From: Nostoc sp. GT001
GTDB lineage: Bacteria > Cyanobacteriota > Cyanobacteriia > Cyanobacteriales > Nostocaceae
DNA: 39,066 nt
Direction of reading: 5' to 3'
Assembly: GCF_030382115.1 (NCBI RefSeq)
Contig: NZ_JAUDRJ010000003.1
Span: forward strand, 2,705,147-2,744,212
Part shown: one piece after another, positions 1 to 8,547 of the stretch
How the letters are laid out: every line of letters starts with the position of its first letter
How positions within the stretch are numbered: the first letter of the stretch is position 1
Position numbers and translations under genes: made by a program
The notes under the pieces: generated by a model
The model's input: only the letters and a program-made list of their open reading frames with translations
Databases searched by the model: none
Told to the model about the DNA's origin: nothing

Positions 1-181
1 GACATCGCTATTTCTAATATTGCAAATAGTTTTTGTCATTAGTCATTAGTCCTTTGTCCTTTGCAAAGAACTAATGACCAATACTTCTCTACAAGAGGCT
101 ACGCCCGAAGCGAAGCTATGCCGCAGGCTTTACGACTACGCGGTAGTTGAGCGCAGTCGAAACTCAGTACAAGTGACCAAT
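1..181. repeat. Dispersed-repeat-rich leader before hslO
   Basis: No gene is visible here. The stretch holds pieces of repeats seen elsewhere in the window: alternating cattagt/ctttgtc-type short repeats at the left edge and a TGAGCGCAGTCGA segment at about 148-160 that recurs at 25319-25331 and, inverted, at 25270-25282. Such segments are common in Nostoc intergenic DNA. Confidence 0.6.
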
Positions 182-281
182 GACAGCCATTTATTTGCGT
201 AACACCCCACTACGTTACTTTTCTTGCAGCAGAGAACTTAGAATAGAAAAAGTGAACTTGTTAAGAAATGTAAGGTTATTC

Positions 282-1181
282 ATGGCGGATCAGTTAATTC
301 GTGCAACAGCAGCCGAAGGTGGAATTCGTGCCGTAGGTGTGGTCACCACACGTTTAACAGAAGAAGCACGGCAGCGCCATAAGCTTTCTTATGTGGCAAC
401 AGCAGCACTGGGTCGGACTATGGCGGCGGGCTTGTTAATGGCTTCTAGTATGAAGCGAACTGGATCGAGGGTGAATGTCCGCGTAAAGGGCGATGGCGCT
501 TTGGGTGGCATATTAGTAGATGCAGGCTTAGATGGTACGGTACGCGGATATGTTGGGAATCCATCTATAGAATTGCCTCCTAATGCCAAAAGTAAGTTAG
601 ATGTTGGTGGTGCTGTTGGTGGCGGCTACCTCTACGTTGTGCGAGATATCGGTTATGGTTATCCTTACTCTAGTACGGTAGAACTAGTTTCTGGCGAAAT
701 TGGTGATGATGTCGCTCATTATCTGGTGAATTCTGAACAAACACCTTCGGCTTTAGTTTTAGGTGTGTTCGTGGGAGCAACCGGAGTAACTGCTGCGGGA
801 GGATTACTGGTACAAATATTGCCCAAAGCCGCTAGAGACGAAGCCTTAGTAGAAACATTGGAATCACGGGTAGCTGGTCTAGCAGGATTTACGCCATTAT
901 TGCAAGCTGGCAAGACGTTACCTGAAATCTTTGGTGACTTATTGGGAGATATGGGGTTGGAAATCTTTTCCGAACGCCAAATGTTGCGCTTTCACTGTGG
1001 TTGCTCTTTCGATCGCGTTTTGGGGGCACTGAAGATTTTGGGAGAAGCTGAACTGCAAGATATGATTATTAAGGATGATGGTGCTGAAGCAACTTGCGAC
1101 TTTTGCGGCAACGTCTACCAGGCAAGTAGCGATCAGTTAGCTCAACTAATTTCCGATTTGCAAGCCGAATCTGCTGTTTAA
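282..1181 (+). CDS. hslO: Redox-regulated chaperone Hsp33
   Basis: Hsp33 is a cytosolic holdase switched on by oxidation: two cysteine pairs bind zinc when reduced and form disulfides under oxidative stress. The 299-residue product has the expected length. The C-terminal redox centre is complete: C239 and C241 (HCGCSF) and C272 and C275 (CDFC), so both CxC and CxxC motifs are present. The N-terminal substrate-binding domain starts ADQLIRATAAEGGIRAV, typical of the family. The frame is open back to 180, but those 34 extra residues do not resemble Hsp33, so I choose the ATG at 282. The ribosome site is weak (AAGG about 9 bases upstream). The gene stands alone or is followed by the helical-repeat gene 160 bp downstream on the same strand. 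Confidence 0.95.
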   Translation: MADQLIRATAAEGGIRAVGVVTTRLTEEARQRHKLSYVATAALGRTMAAGLLMASSMKRTGSRVNVRVKGDGALGGILVDAGLDGTVRGYVGNPSIELPPNAKSKLDVGGAVGGGYLYVVRDIGYGYPYSSTVELVSGEIGDDVAHYLVNSEQTPSALVLGVFVGATGVTAAGGLLVQILPKAARDEALVETLESRVAGLAGFTPLLQAGKTLPEIFGDLLGDMGLEIFSERQMLRFHCGCSFDRVLGALKILGEAELQDMIIKDDGAEATCDFCGNVYQASSDQLAQLISDLQAESAV

Positions 1182-1341
1182 GGATAAAGTATAAAATAGC
1201 ACTGATTTTTGAGATTGATAATGGTACTCTGTGGAGAGAGATAATCAAAAAAGTAGCTTTTTAATGATGAGAAAGTTACTATGTCAACAATGGAATTATC
1301 AACCTAAAACAGAGCGCTATTCAATTATTTTGGTGTGAGAG

Positions 1342-3423
1342 ATGACAGAGCGGGATATTCCAGACAGTTGGTCTTCAGCCAGTGGAAGAGAGCCAGATCA
1401 AAACAAAAGATTATCCCGAACAGAAAAATTCGGTGAAACTCAGCCATTTGATGTCCCAGCTACTGGTTCTACCTCCAAGTCAGTGAAGCGGCGAAAAAAA
1501 AACCATACGAAAGGATTACCTATAAATAGTAATTCAGAAGAAACTGCCCAACTCAATAGTACTTCTGGAAAATGGCCACGCTGGATGAAAAGCTGGACAT
1601 TGTGGCTAGTACTACTAATGTTGATTCCCGGCAGTGTCGGATTCTTGGCAATGGCAATGCTGCTAAAGTTGCCAACTGCCCCTAATTGCCCATCGATTTT
1701 TTGGCCGCTAGCTAGTGCTTCTGTGCGGTTGCATTGCGCTCAGTTAGCGGCTTCTAAGCAAACAGTGAACGACCTATTGCAAGCGATCGCTCTGGTGAAG
1801 CAACTACCACAAAATCACCCGTTGCATGGAGAAATCGATCGTTTCATCGAAGAATGGTCGCGGGATATTTTGAAGCTAGCCGATCAAAGTTTCCAAACAG
1901 GGAATTTAGAGGAAGCGATCGCGACTGCTCGTAAGATACCCGAAGATGTAGCAGCTTATAAATTAGTCAATGAACAAGTTGACAAATGGCAGTCGATTTG
2001 GTCAAAGGCTGAAGCCACATACAACGGTGCGATCGCCGAAGTAAAGGAACGGCGCTGGCAATCGGCGTTCATGTTATCCGCTAAAATGCTGCGCGTAGAC
2101 AATCAATATTGGGCGGGTATCAAATACGACCAATTGAATCGTCTAATTGCCACAGCACGGGAAGATGGCGATAAGTTAGGAAAAGCCGAAAGTTTAGCAA
2201 ACAGCAAAGTAGTCGATAATATCCTAAAAGCGATCGAGTTAGCCGAGTCCATTGGGCAGGAAAGTTACCTTTACCAAAAAGCTCAGGAAGCGGTTCCAGC
2301 ATTTGGACGCAAAATGCTGGAATTGGCACAGGCGAAACTAGACAAGCAGGATGCGGATGAAGCACTGAATATTGCTAGGCAAATACCGGAAAGTACGAAA
2401 CTACAAGGCGAAACTGATGACTTTATTGCCATAGCTGACGCCAAAAGGAGTGCTTGGATCGGTAATGTTTCTGGTTTAGAGGCAGCGATCGCGCAAGCGC
2501 AACAAATAGATCCCTCCAGACCAGTGTATAACGAAGCACAGCAACTAATTGCCCGTTGGCAGTTGGAAATTGAAGATGTTGCCCATCTAGAAAAAGCGAG
2601 AATATTGGCTAGCCAGGGAACAGTCCCGAATTTAACAGCAGCGATCGCCCAAGTACAGCTGATTCCTGCTAGTAATCCCAGAGGCGCAGAAGCAAGGCAA
2701 GAGATCGGTCGCTGGAATGCCCAAGTGGAGACAATTGAAGATCAACCTTACTTAGATCGCGCCGATCAGATAGCAATATTCGAGGATATTAACTCCTTGC
2801 AAGCTGCGATCGCCCAGGCGAGCGAAATTCGTAGAGGTCGTGCATTATATCCAGAAGCACGGAAAAAAATTCGTACTTGGGTAGGAAAGATTGAGCGAAT
2901 TCAAGACCAACCTTACCTAGATCAAGCACAAGAACTGGCTCAGAGTGGAAATCTCACCGCCGCCATTAGCACAGCTCAACAAATAGCCTCATCGGGAAGG
3001 GCGCTTTCACAAGAAGCACAAGCTGCGATCAATGACTGGGAAGGGCAAATTCGCACTAGAGAAAACTGGAAAAAAGCCCAGGAAGTGGGTGCGGCTGGCA
3101 CTCCAGAAGCCTTGGTTGAGGCAATACGACTGGCGGATCGAGTTTCAAACAATAGCATCTTACGTATGGATGCAAATCAGGCTATTGACCAATGGAGTCA
3201 GCAATTGCTAGAAATAGCACGCACTCAAGGTCAGTCTGATATTGCTAGAGGCATTGACATTGCCAAATCGGTTCCACGCGGTAGTGCTGCTTACAGTGCA
3301 GCGCAAGAGCAAATTAAGACTTGGGAGGATTTTCTCAATCCTCAACCCGAACCTCAGCCTCAGCCTTCGTCTGTGCCTGAATCTCTACCATTTCCCCGCT
3401 CAACTACTATTAATGGTCAGTGA
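1342..3423 (+). CDS. Membrane-anchored helical-repeat protein
   Basis: A 693-residue protein I do not recognise by name. It has a polar, basic N-terminal tail (residues 1-80, with KRRKKN near 50), one hydrophobic helix at about 84-110, then about 11 degenerate repeats of 40-58 residues to about 675, and a short Pro/Gln-rich tail. Each repeat follows the pattern A..A.....L.AAIAQA..I.....Y.EA...I..W, a helical hairpin resembling TPR/SEL1-type repeats. Four adjacent copies (about 370-575) are the best conserved, and two share the DQPYLD element. Six HIP1 octamers fall on the AIA codons of the repeats. The likely topology is a short cytoplasmic N-terminus and a long helical domain on the other side of the membrane. 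Similar cyanobacterial proteins are sometimes labelled chromosome-segregation ATPase, but I see no P-loop, so I assign no function. Confidence 0.85.
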   Translation: MTERDIPDSWSSASGREPDQNKRLSRTEKFGETQPFDVPATGSTSKSVKRRKKNHTKGLPINSNSEETAQLNSTSGKWPRWMKSWTLWLVLLMLIPGSVGFLAMAMLLKLPTAPNCPSIFWPLASASVRLHCAQLAASKQTVNDLLQAIALVKQLPQNHPLHGEIDRFIEEWSRDILKLADQSFQTGNLEEAIATARKIPEDVAAYKLVNEQVDKWQSIWSKAEATYNGAIAEVKERRWQSAFMLSAKMLRVDNQYWAGIKYDQLNRLIATAREDGDKLGKAESLANSKVVDNILKAIELAESIGQESYLYQKAQEAVPAFGRKMLELAQAKLDKQDADEALNIARQIPESTKLQGETDDFIAIADAKRSAWIGNVSGLEAAIAQAQQIDPSRPVYNEAQQLIARWQLEIEDVAHLEKARILASQGTVPNLTAAIAQVQLIPASNPRGAEARQEIGRWNAQVETIEDQPYLDRADQIAIFEDINSLQAAIAQASEIRRGRALYPEARKKIRTWVGKIERIQDQPYLDQAQELAQSGNLTAAISTAQQIASSGRALSQEAQAAINDWEGQIRTRENWKKAQEVGAAGTPEALVEAIRLADRVSNNSILRMDANQAIDQWSQQLLEIARTQGQSDIARGIDIAKSVPRGSAAYSAAQEQIKTWEDFLNPQPEPQPQPSSVPESLPFPRSTTINGQ

Positions 3424-3787
3424 TCGTCTATTAGAGCAATTTTCGAGTCAATAGAAGACAGTCTGGCTACTCACTAAGCATCTCAATATCACCGATAGTG
3501 AGCAGTATTACTAATCTTTATCCTCAGTAAGCTCGACTTTATCCAAAATTAAAAACTTGGCTTTCTTTATTCGGCAAAAACCCTGGCTTTTTGGCAAATA
3601 CTTTTTCCACGTCACAGATTATGGATGAAGTTAAAAAAGTAAAACTACCGTCCCACAAAGGTTTCAGCGATAGTGTTCGCGTTGCAAAAAAATGGATAAA
3701 GTCGAGGTAAGAGGTTGTTTGAAAAGTTGTAAAGTATATATACTCAAAATCTCTCTCTCAGCCTCTCCCCAAAAGGTCGAGAGGATT
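3424..3787. other. Intergenic, no gene seen
   Basis: Between the convergent helical-repeat gene (plus strand) and the SGNH hydrolase (minus strand). No credible open frame, RNA or strong plus-strand terminator was found. The only clear element of the gap is the minus-strand hairpin at 3788-3821. Confidence 0.5.
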
Positions 3788-3821
3788 AAAAAAAACTCCA
3801 TTCCATGCAAGAGAATGGAGT
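3788..3821 (-). terminator. Rho-independent terminator of SGNH hydrolase gene
   Basis: A 9-bp perfect stem (ACTCCATTC at 3795-3803 with GAATGGAGT at 3813-3821) is followed on the minus strand by eight T residues (3788-3795 read as A on plus). It lies 150 bp beyond the stop of the minus-strand gene ending at 3972. Confidence 0.75.
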
Positions 3822-3971
3822 CCAGGAAGAGTTAGTTTTTCGAGACTTAGATGTTACAAAAATACTTTTCAAACATCCTATCCTTGAAGATGTTAAGTTT
3901 TCTTACTGAAATAATCACGACGCTATGACCAGAGACAATCTAGGATTAAACTCTTTAGCCTAACCAAATCT

Positions 3972-5498
3972 TCAATTCTTAACTGGGTTTCTGCCAAGCG
4001 GATTTCTGCCAAGTGGATTTCTGCCAAATAGCTTGATGATGGTTTCAGCAAATTCTTTATTGTCGTAAAATTCATGCATCAAAGTAATAGGTTGGGAATA
4101 AAGTTGATCGCTGGAAAAGATCGACTTCCAATCTAGTTGGGTGTTATTAACAACTCCAACATCTTTCATCTTTTTGAGGAATTCGTAAGCAATCAACCCT
4201 TGACCAATGGCAGATGGATGAATCCCATCTAAACTAAATAGTCCACCTTGCCGTAGTCGTCCAGTTGTGTCTGCGTGGTAGTATTTTGTATTGACCTGGG
4301 GATAGGCAAACTTGAATTCTTCTGGGAATTCATACTGCACTTGTCCGGCATTTCGCTTGAAGGCAATTTGTTGTAAAGCATTGGCGAGATCGACAATATG
4401 ATAGCGTGGTTGCGAATACTGACTGTTCTTAGTCTTGACGAGTTCTTTGATTACTTTATTGTATCTGCGAATACAGTCATCTATGTAGAGGGCATCTTGT
4501 AGCGTCAGGTATAAGGTTCCGGTCTCTCGAACCGTATCCTCTTCAAAGGGGAAATAAGTGTAGTATTTGTAGTAAGATGAAGGTTTATCCTCTCCCGGTA
4601 CATCAATTTCAGTAGTTGAACCTACGCCTTTTGCCAATGGCGCAATAGTTACAAGCGGTACTGTCCCAATGAAGACATTCCAATTAGGGTTGGTGTTGTT
4701 TTGCATGATTCCATCAACCCGATTGAGCAATTCTCGATATTCAGCCTCGAAATCATTGGGATGCCACAGGTTCCATTGTTCTCTTACCTCACGGAATGAT
4801 TTGGGATTTTGAGCTGGGTTGTTAAGAGTCTGATCTGGGTCATTGGGAGTTTGATTAATTTGTAAACCGATCACAGTTCCAAGTGCATTGTTTGCTCCTA
4901 ACCAGAGAATTAAATTCTCAACTCCCTCTAGAGCGGTTGCATGATGGTTCAACCAATCAAGTTGGCTATAGTCGTTAAAAAGAGGATTTAAAGACGGGTT
5001 GAGAACTTTAAGTGCAATTCGATAGAAGGCAGCATTGGGCAGAGTCAAGAAACCAGGCTTGCCATCTCCCTTGTCGTTACTAAGTTTAATTTGATACTTG
5101 CAGATATTGGGTGTTATCATCCAAGAATCAGCAATATCAAAGCCCTGAATTGCTACATTGTGGAAGAATTCACTTCCTCCTGGATAAGGCTGTTCAGCAC
5201 TACCTGCTCCCCGTTCAAAGAAATCTTCAGTTTCATCAAGTACACTCTCAAAAGTTGGCAATATGGTCAGCCAATCTAGGGCGTTGATATCTGAGCCATA
5301 TCTTTTTTCCAAACGTCGTAGAATCTTCTCAATATTGGCTGGTAGGCCGCCCATAAACCATTCAGGATATAGATATTGAGTACCAACTGCTTGCCCCATT
5401 GACCTAGCAATCAAAGTTGAAAAACAAAGGTCTGTCCGGGCTGCTGCCAAAGACATAAAGCCTTGAGAAACACTGTCGCCAATTGTAAAAAGCCTCAT
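3972..5498 (-). CDS. SGNH/GDSL-family hydrolase
   Basis: A 508-residue protein with the three landmark blocks of GDSL/SGNH esterases: block I GDSVSQG at residues 7-13 (candidate nucleophile S9), block III LGANN near 198 (oxyanion Asn), and block V DGIHP near 425 (Asp-x-x-His). This suggests a Ser-His-Asp esterase or lipase; the substrate cannot be read from sequence. It is longer than typical 200-350-residue members, the extra length lying between blocks. There is no signal peptide: block I begins at residue 7. The C-terminus ends in three tandem copies of GRNPL/V, encoded by near-identical 18-bp DNA units at about 3975-4030. The ATG at 5498 is preceded by AAAAGG at a good spacing. It is monocistronic, with its own terminator at 3788-3821. 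Confidence 0.8.
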   Translation of the reverse strand: MRLFTIGDSVSQGFMSLAAARTDLCFSTLIARSMGQAVGTQYLYPEWFMGGLPANIEKILRRLEKRYGSDINALDWLTILPTFESVLDETEDFFERGAGSAEQPYPGGSEFFHNVAIQGFDIADSWMITPNICKYQIKLSNDKGDGKPGFLTLPNAAFYRIALKVLNPSLNPLFNDYSQLDWLNHHATALEGVENLILWLGANNALGTVIGLQINQTPNDPDQTLNNPAQNPKSFREVREQWNLWHPNDFEAEYRELLNRVDGIMQNNTNPNWNVFIGTVPLVTIAPLAKGVGSTTEIDVPGEDKPSSYYKYYTYFPFEEDTVRETGTLYLTLQDALYIDDCIRRYNKVIKELVKTKNSQYSQPRYHIVDLANALQQIAFKRNAGQVQYEFPEEFKFAYPQVNTKYYHADTTGRLRQGGLFSLDGIHPSAIGQGLIAYEFLKKMKDVGVVNNTQLDWKSIFSSDQLYSQPITLMHEFYDNKEFAETIIKLFGRNPLGRNPLGRNPVKN

Positions 5499-5952
5499 TT
5501 AATACCTTTTAAATTATTTCTTTGCGTGTAAATACTATGAAAAAAATCTTAATCCCAAAAGTATATTCGGAATTTGACTATAGACTATATTTTAATTTTA
5601 AAAAGTTTTAATTTATAATTTTGGAGGAGCGTACAAGTCAATACGTTTAGGTTAAGAAAAATTGCACTTACTGTCTTGAATATTAGCAAAGCCCAATATA
5701 ACCAAGGTATTTGTTGGGCTTTGCTCGTCAAACGCCACTTGACGTGAGAATAAACTGCTGTCAGAGATTCTACGCGAATAAGTTGACGAAACTAACAGCA
5801 CTTGCTTCTTTGAAAGGAAGACGGTGGGCGTAGCTTGCTTAGACATCTTGCAACAGTAGCTTTTGCAAGATGGTAGGGTAAGGGAAAATTTCATACCTTT
5901 ACCCTTTTCCCCACAATCCATTGACTTCAGGTGTGAGATGAGCTTAAAGTCT
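5499..5952. other. Intergenic with several inverted repeats
   Basis: No convincing gene. The region is AT-rich upstream of the SGNH gene (5500-5640) and then carries a 12-bp inverted repeat at 5685-5725, a 9-bp hairpin CATCTTGCA/TGCAAGATG near 5850-5880, and an imperfect GGGAAAA/TTTTCCC repeat at about 5890-5915. An open frame on the minus strand here overlaps the end of the dehydrogenase gene and has no protein-like character. Confidence 0.5.
5685..5725. repeat. 12-bp inverted repeat downstream of dehydrogenase gene
   Basis: AGCAAAGCCCAA at 5685-5696 pairs perfectly with TTGGGCTTTGCT at 5714-5725, with a 17-base loop. It could act as a factor-independent terminator or a processing hairpin for the minus-strand gene ending at 5953, but there is no T-run after the stem on either strand. 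Confidence 0.6.
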
Positions 5953-6831
5953 TTATTCGCCGATCGCTTCTCCCCATTCCTTAATGACTGAAAATATTGA
6001 TGAGTAATCATCATCAGCAAATGACATTTTTACGGCTGTTTGCAAGATTTGCCGCACTCCTTTAATACTGCTAAGATCCAAACTTTGAGATTTTGCTTCT
6101 GAGATAAATAATTCCGTATCTTTAAGTAAGTATTTTGTAGGAAAATTAGCATCGGCATAATTGCCACATAACATCAGTTGTAGCTTTTTGTCAAAGATAG
6201 GTGCGTAGAAGGAACTGTCGCGTAAGATTTGCATAAACACATCCACATCTACACCTTGACGCTGGACAAAAGCTAGACTCAGAGCAAAGCTAGTTGTTAG
6301 AGAAGCTATTAGTTGATTTAGTGCCAATTTAAGCGCCGCCGCAGATCCCACTGGCCTGATAAGTAAAGGTTCTGCCCCAAAATTTTGGAGTAACTTCAAG
6401 TGATGTTCGTATTGTTCTGGCTCGGCCCCTACCATAACACTCAATTTACCAGCTTTTGCTTCTGGGATACCCCCTAATACGGGCGCTTCTAAATACTCAC
6501 CACCACCCCCAACAACTGCATCTCTAATTTCCTGGCTTTCTGTGGGCGTAATTGTTCCCATTTGGATGATTGTGCGCCCTTTCAAAGTTTGCCAAGCAGT
6601 ATCTGAAAGCAACACGTTATAAATGGCTGGGGCATTAGTCAGCATGAGAATTATACACTCAGCAGCACGAATGGCGTGGCGGGGATGTGTAGCAATTTCA
6701 GCCCCAGCTGCTTGTAGTGGTGCTAATTTTTCTGGGGTACGATTGTAGACAATTAGCTGTATATCTGCGGCTAATAACCTTTGAGCCATTGGTAGTCCCA
6801 TCAGTCCAGTTCCCAGAAATGCCACCTTCAT
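5953..6831 (-). CDS. NAD(P)-dependent 3-hydroxyisobutyrate dehydrogenase-family enzyme
   Basis: A 292-residue cytosolic oxidoreductase of the HIBADH / 6-phosphogluconate-dehydrogenase-like family. The N-terminal Rossmann motif is GTGLMGLPMA (residues 7-16); NR after the second strand (residues 30-31, YNRTPEK) favours NADP over NAD, as in glyoxylate/succinic semialdehyde reductases. The catalytic Lys is K168 in ALKLALNQL, and the substrate-loop segment APVLGGIPEAKAGKL (about 116-130) is typical. The length is normal. A ribosome site AAAGGA lies 9 bases before the ATG. The family reduces or oxidises short beta-hydroxy acids; the exact substrate is not decidable here. A downstream 12-bp inverted repeat may end the transcript. 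Confidence 0.88.
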   Translation of the reverse strand: MKVAFLGTGLMGLPMAQRLLAADIQLIVYNRTPEKLAPLQAAGAEIATHPRHAIRAAECIILMLTNAPAIYNVLLSDTAWQTLKGRTIIQMGTITPTESQEIRDAVVGGGGEYLEAPVLGGIPEAKAGKLSVMVGAEPEQYEHHLKLLQNFGAEPLLIRPVGSAAALKLALNQLIASLTTSFALSLAFVQRQGVDVDVFMQILRDSSFYAPIFDKKLQLMLCGNYADANFPTKYLLKDTELFISEAKSQSLDLSSIKGVRQILQTAVKMSFADDDYSSIFSVIKEWGEAIGE

Positions 6832-6863
6832 TTTTTATGTTCCTTTAATACAGCGTCACCAAT

Positions 6864-6904
6864 AGCGTTGGCGTAGCGTCTCTATGATAGGGTGCGCCAA
6901 CGCT
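6864..6904. repeat. 10-bp inverted repeat upstream of dehydrogenase gene
   Basis: AGCGTTGGCG (6864-6873) and CGCCAACGCT (6895-6904) form a perfect 10-bp stem around a 21-base loop containing GTAGCGTCTCTATGATAG. This GTAGCG-type palindrome family is common in Nostoc intergenic DNA. Confidence 0.6.
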
Positions 6905-7018
6905 TAGAGCGAGTCATTGAGCTTTCATAGCCCATCGTGAACATCGCATTGTTTGATTCAAATTTAGTTGGGAAGTAGTTGTTTGAAATTTAAAATACAG
7001 TCATAAATCCCAGTTTTC

Positions 7019-7135
7019 TTACTTCCTAACTCTGGCAATCAACCACCAAGCAGCAAAAGTCAACATAATTATCACTGAAAGTAATATACCAGGGGTAAGT
7101 AGTGTTACTAGCATTAACAGGTCATGAGTGGACAT
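7019..7135 (-). CDS. 38-residue single-helix membrane peptide
   Basis: A short frame with an ATG at 7135 and a TAA at 7019 encodes a 38-residue peptide. It opens MSTHDLLMLVTLLTP, contains one hydrophobic segment of about 27 residues (about 6-33) ending in WWLIARV, and closes with a basic RVRK tail. This architecture (short polar N-end, one helix, positive C-end) is that of the tiny subunits of photosystems, cytochrome b6f or the NDH-1 complex, but I do not match it to a named one. There is no clear Shine-Dalgarno sequence, which is common in cyanobacteria. The gene lies alone between two minus-strand genes, 109 bp beyond the end of the MidA-like gene. Codon pattern and a strongly hydrophobic, non-repetitive composition argue that it is real; confirmation by conservation is lacking. 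Confidence 0.55.
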   Translation of the reverse strand: MSTHDLLMLVTLLTPGILLSVIIMLTFAAWWLIARVRK

Positions 7136-7244
7136 AATTATTACTTTGGTAGTGTGTTTAACTTTACTGTAATCACTGTTATGCTAGTCCAAATAAGACT
7201 GATACTGCATTCTTAAATAGAGTTTTAACTTTTCAAATTTACGC

Positions 7245-8435
7245 TTACTCTGGCAGGATCAATCCTTTTAATGGTTGAGATATTTCTGTATTGTCCAGAT
7301 TTTTGCCCTGAATTAAGACTCCAAAGCCGCCGAGTCCTGTGGGATCTAGAAGTTGGTGTAGTGCGTTCCGATGCTGTAGTAACTGCGAGAGAGGTTCCTT
7401 TTGCTCGGAAAGGGCTGCAATACGATCGCCTAATCCCAACGCCATCAAAAATAATCCCTGCTGGATAAAACCAACATTTTTTAAATTGCACTTCTCGCCC
7501 CAGCGTTCCAAAACCGTAAAGTCAACATGGGCAGTGATATCTTGTCGCCCAATATTGATATAAGGGTTGTCATGGAAACGGTGCTGATAATAGCACTGTA
7601 GCGTTCCCTGCGATCGCCTGGGATTGTAGTAACGGCTGGCGGGGTAGCCATAATCAATTGTTAACACATAGCCGCGCTGCAAGCGGTCTGCTACTATACT
7701 CAACCAGTTTAGAGCAGCTAAATTAATTTCACTACGGTAGCCATCTGGATATGCACTTTGGGTAAAGTTCATTTCCACTAAGTCTAAATATTCAGCTAGT
7801 TGGGGCGTTGAAGGTTCCCCTGTGACTTCCACAAATGATGAGCAGATTTCTTTCTCATTACTATCTGTAGTTACATAAATTTCTCGGAGTTCTCCCGTTT
7901 CTAGGATGAATTGATGCACGGGGAAAGCATCTACTAACTCGTTAGAGAAAAAGCAACCTGCGATCGCATTTGGTGGTATTTCCTCTAAATTACACCAACG
8001 CACAGGTAAATCTTGCAAGCGTTGCTGCTGTTCTTGTCTTAAAGTTGGGGACTTTTCAACAATAATGTACTCTAGGGCGGTAAAAAAATCTGGGGAGTGC
8101 TGTTGATGATATTTAAGGATATGCAAAGCTAGCAATCCTTGACCTGCTCCCATTTCTACCAGAGAAAAGGTTACAGGCTTTCCTAAAATCTCCCACATCT
8201 GAAAAAATTGTTCTGCTAGTAACTCACCAAAGTCAGCACAGAGGTTAGGAGAGGTGAAAAAATCACCACCTTTAAAGCCAATTTTGAGTGCATCGCTGGA
8301 ATAGTAGCCGTATTCAGGGTGGTATAGTGCCAAATCCATGAATTGGGCGAAAGTAATTCGTTGCTGAGGATTGGTGGTAATATGATTTGCGATCACCGCA
8401 CACAGCAAAGCATTGGAATCCATAAAATCTTTCAT
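7245..8435 (-). CDS. MidA-like class I SAM-dependent methyltransferase
   Basis: A 396-residue protein of the PF02636 (NDUFAF7/MidA) family. Members in mitochondria methylate an arginine of complex I subunit NDUFS2; bacterial substrates are mostly unknown. Seen here: the family signature ITFAQFMDLALYHPEYGYY (about 27-45), GGDFFTSP (56-63) and the SAM-binding loop EMGAGQG (94-100), followed by an acidic strand end IIVEKSP (124-130). The start at 8435 (MKDFMDSN) gives the expected N-terminus; the Met at residue 5 is an alternative. The gene begins 7 bases after the stop of a truncated PIN toxin and so may be transcribed with it. Confidence 0.87.
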   Translation of the reverse strand: MKDFMDSNALLCAVIANHITTNPQQRITFAQFMDLALYHPEYGYYSSDALKIGFKGGDFFTSPNLCADFGELLAEQFFQMWEILGKPVTFSLVEMGAGQGLLALHILKYHQQHSPDFFTALEYIIVEKSPTLRQEQQQRLQDLPVRWCNLEEIPPNAIAGCFFSNELVDAFPVHQFILETGELREIYVTTDSNEKEICSSFVEVTGEPSTPQLAEYLDLVEMNFTQSAYPDGYRSEINLAALNWLSIVADRLQRGYVLTIDYGYPASRYYNPRRSQGTLQCYYQHRFHDNPYINIGRQDITAHVDFTVLERWGEKCNLKNVGFIQQGLFLMALGLGDRIAALSEQKEPLSQLLQHRNALHQLLDPTGLGGFGVLIQGKNLDNTEISQPLKGLILPE

Positions 8436-8442
8436 TGTGGTT

Positions 8443-8547
8443 TTAGCCTGCTGCTCGTAGTAATCTTTTATAGGCAGCAGTAGCTTCAGTATGCAAAGGC
8501 TCAGTCTGATAGTGCAAACAAAGCAACCCAGAGGTATCGAAGAGCAT
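8443..8547 (-). pseudogene. Truncated PIN-domain toxin (VapC-like) remnant
   Basis: The ATG at 8545-8547 overlaps the TGA of the upstream antitoxin frame by one base, the usual toxin-antitoxin arrangement. The frame starts MLFDTSGLLCL, which matches the N-terminus of PIN-domain RNases, including the first acidic metal ligand (D4). It stops at a TAA after only 34 residues, where complete PIN toxins have about 130-150. The remaining three acidic residues of the active site are missing, so it cannot be an active nuclease. The sequence then runs straight into the MidA-like start at 8435, so the rest of the toxin gene has been deleted. Confidence 0.7.

Noticed and set aside
180..281. 34-residue N-terminal extension of Hsp33
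   Set aside because: No family likeness, and Hsp33 starts typically close to ADQL; the ATG at 282 fits.
5652..6020. 122-codon minus-strand frame
   Set aside because: Overlaps the end of the dehydrogenase gene, is cysteine- and serine-rich without pattern, and covers inverted repeats.
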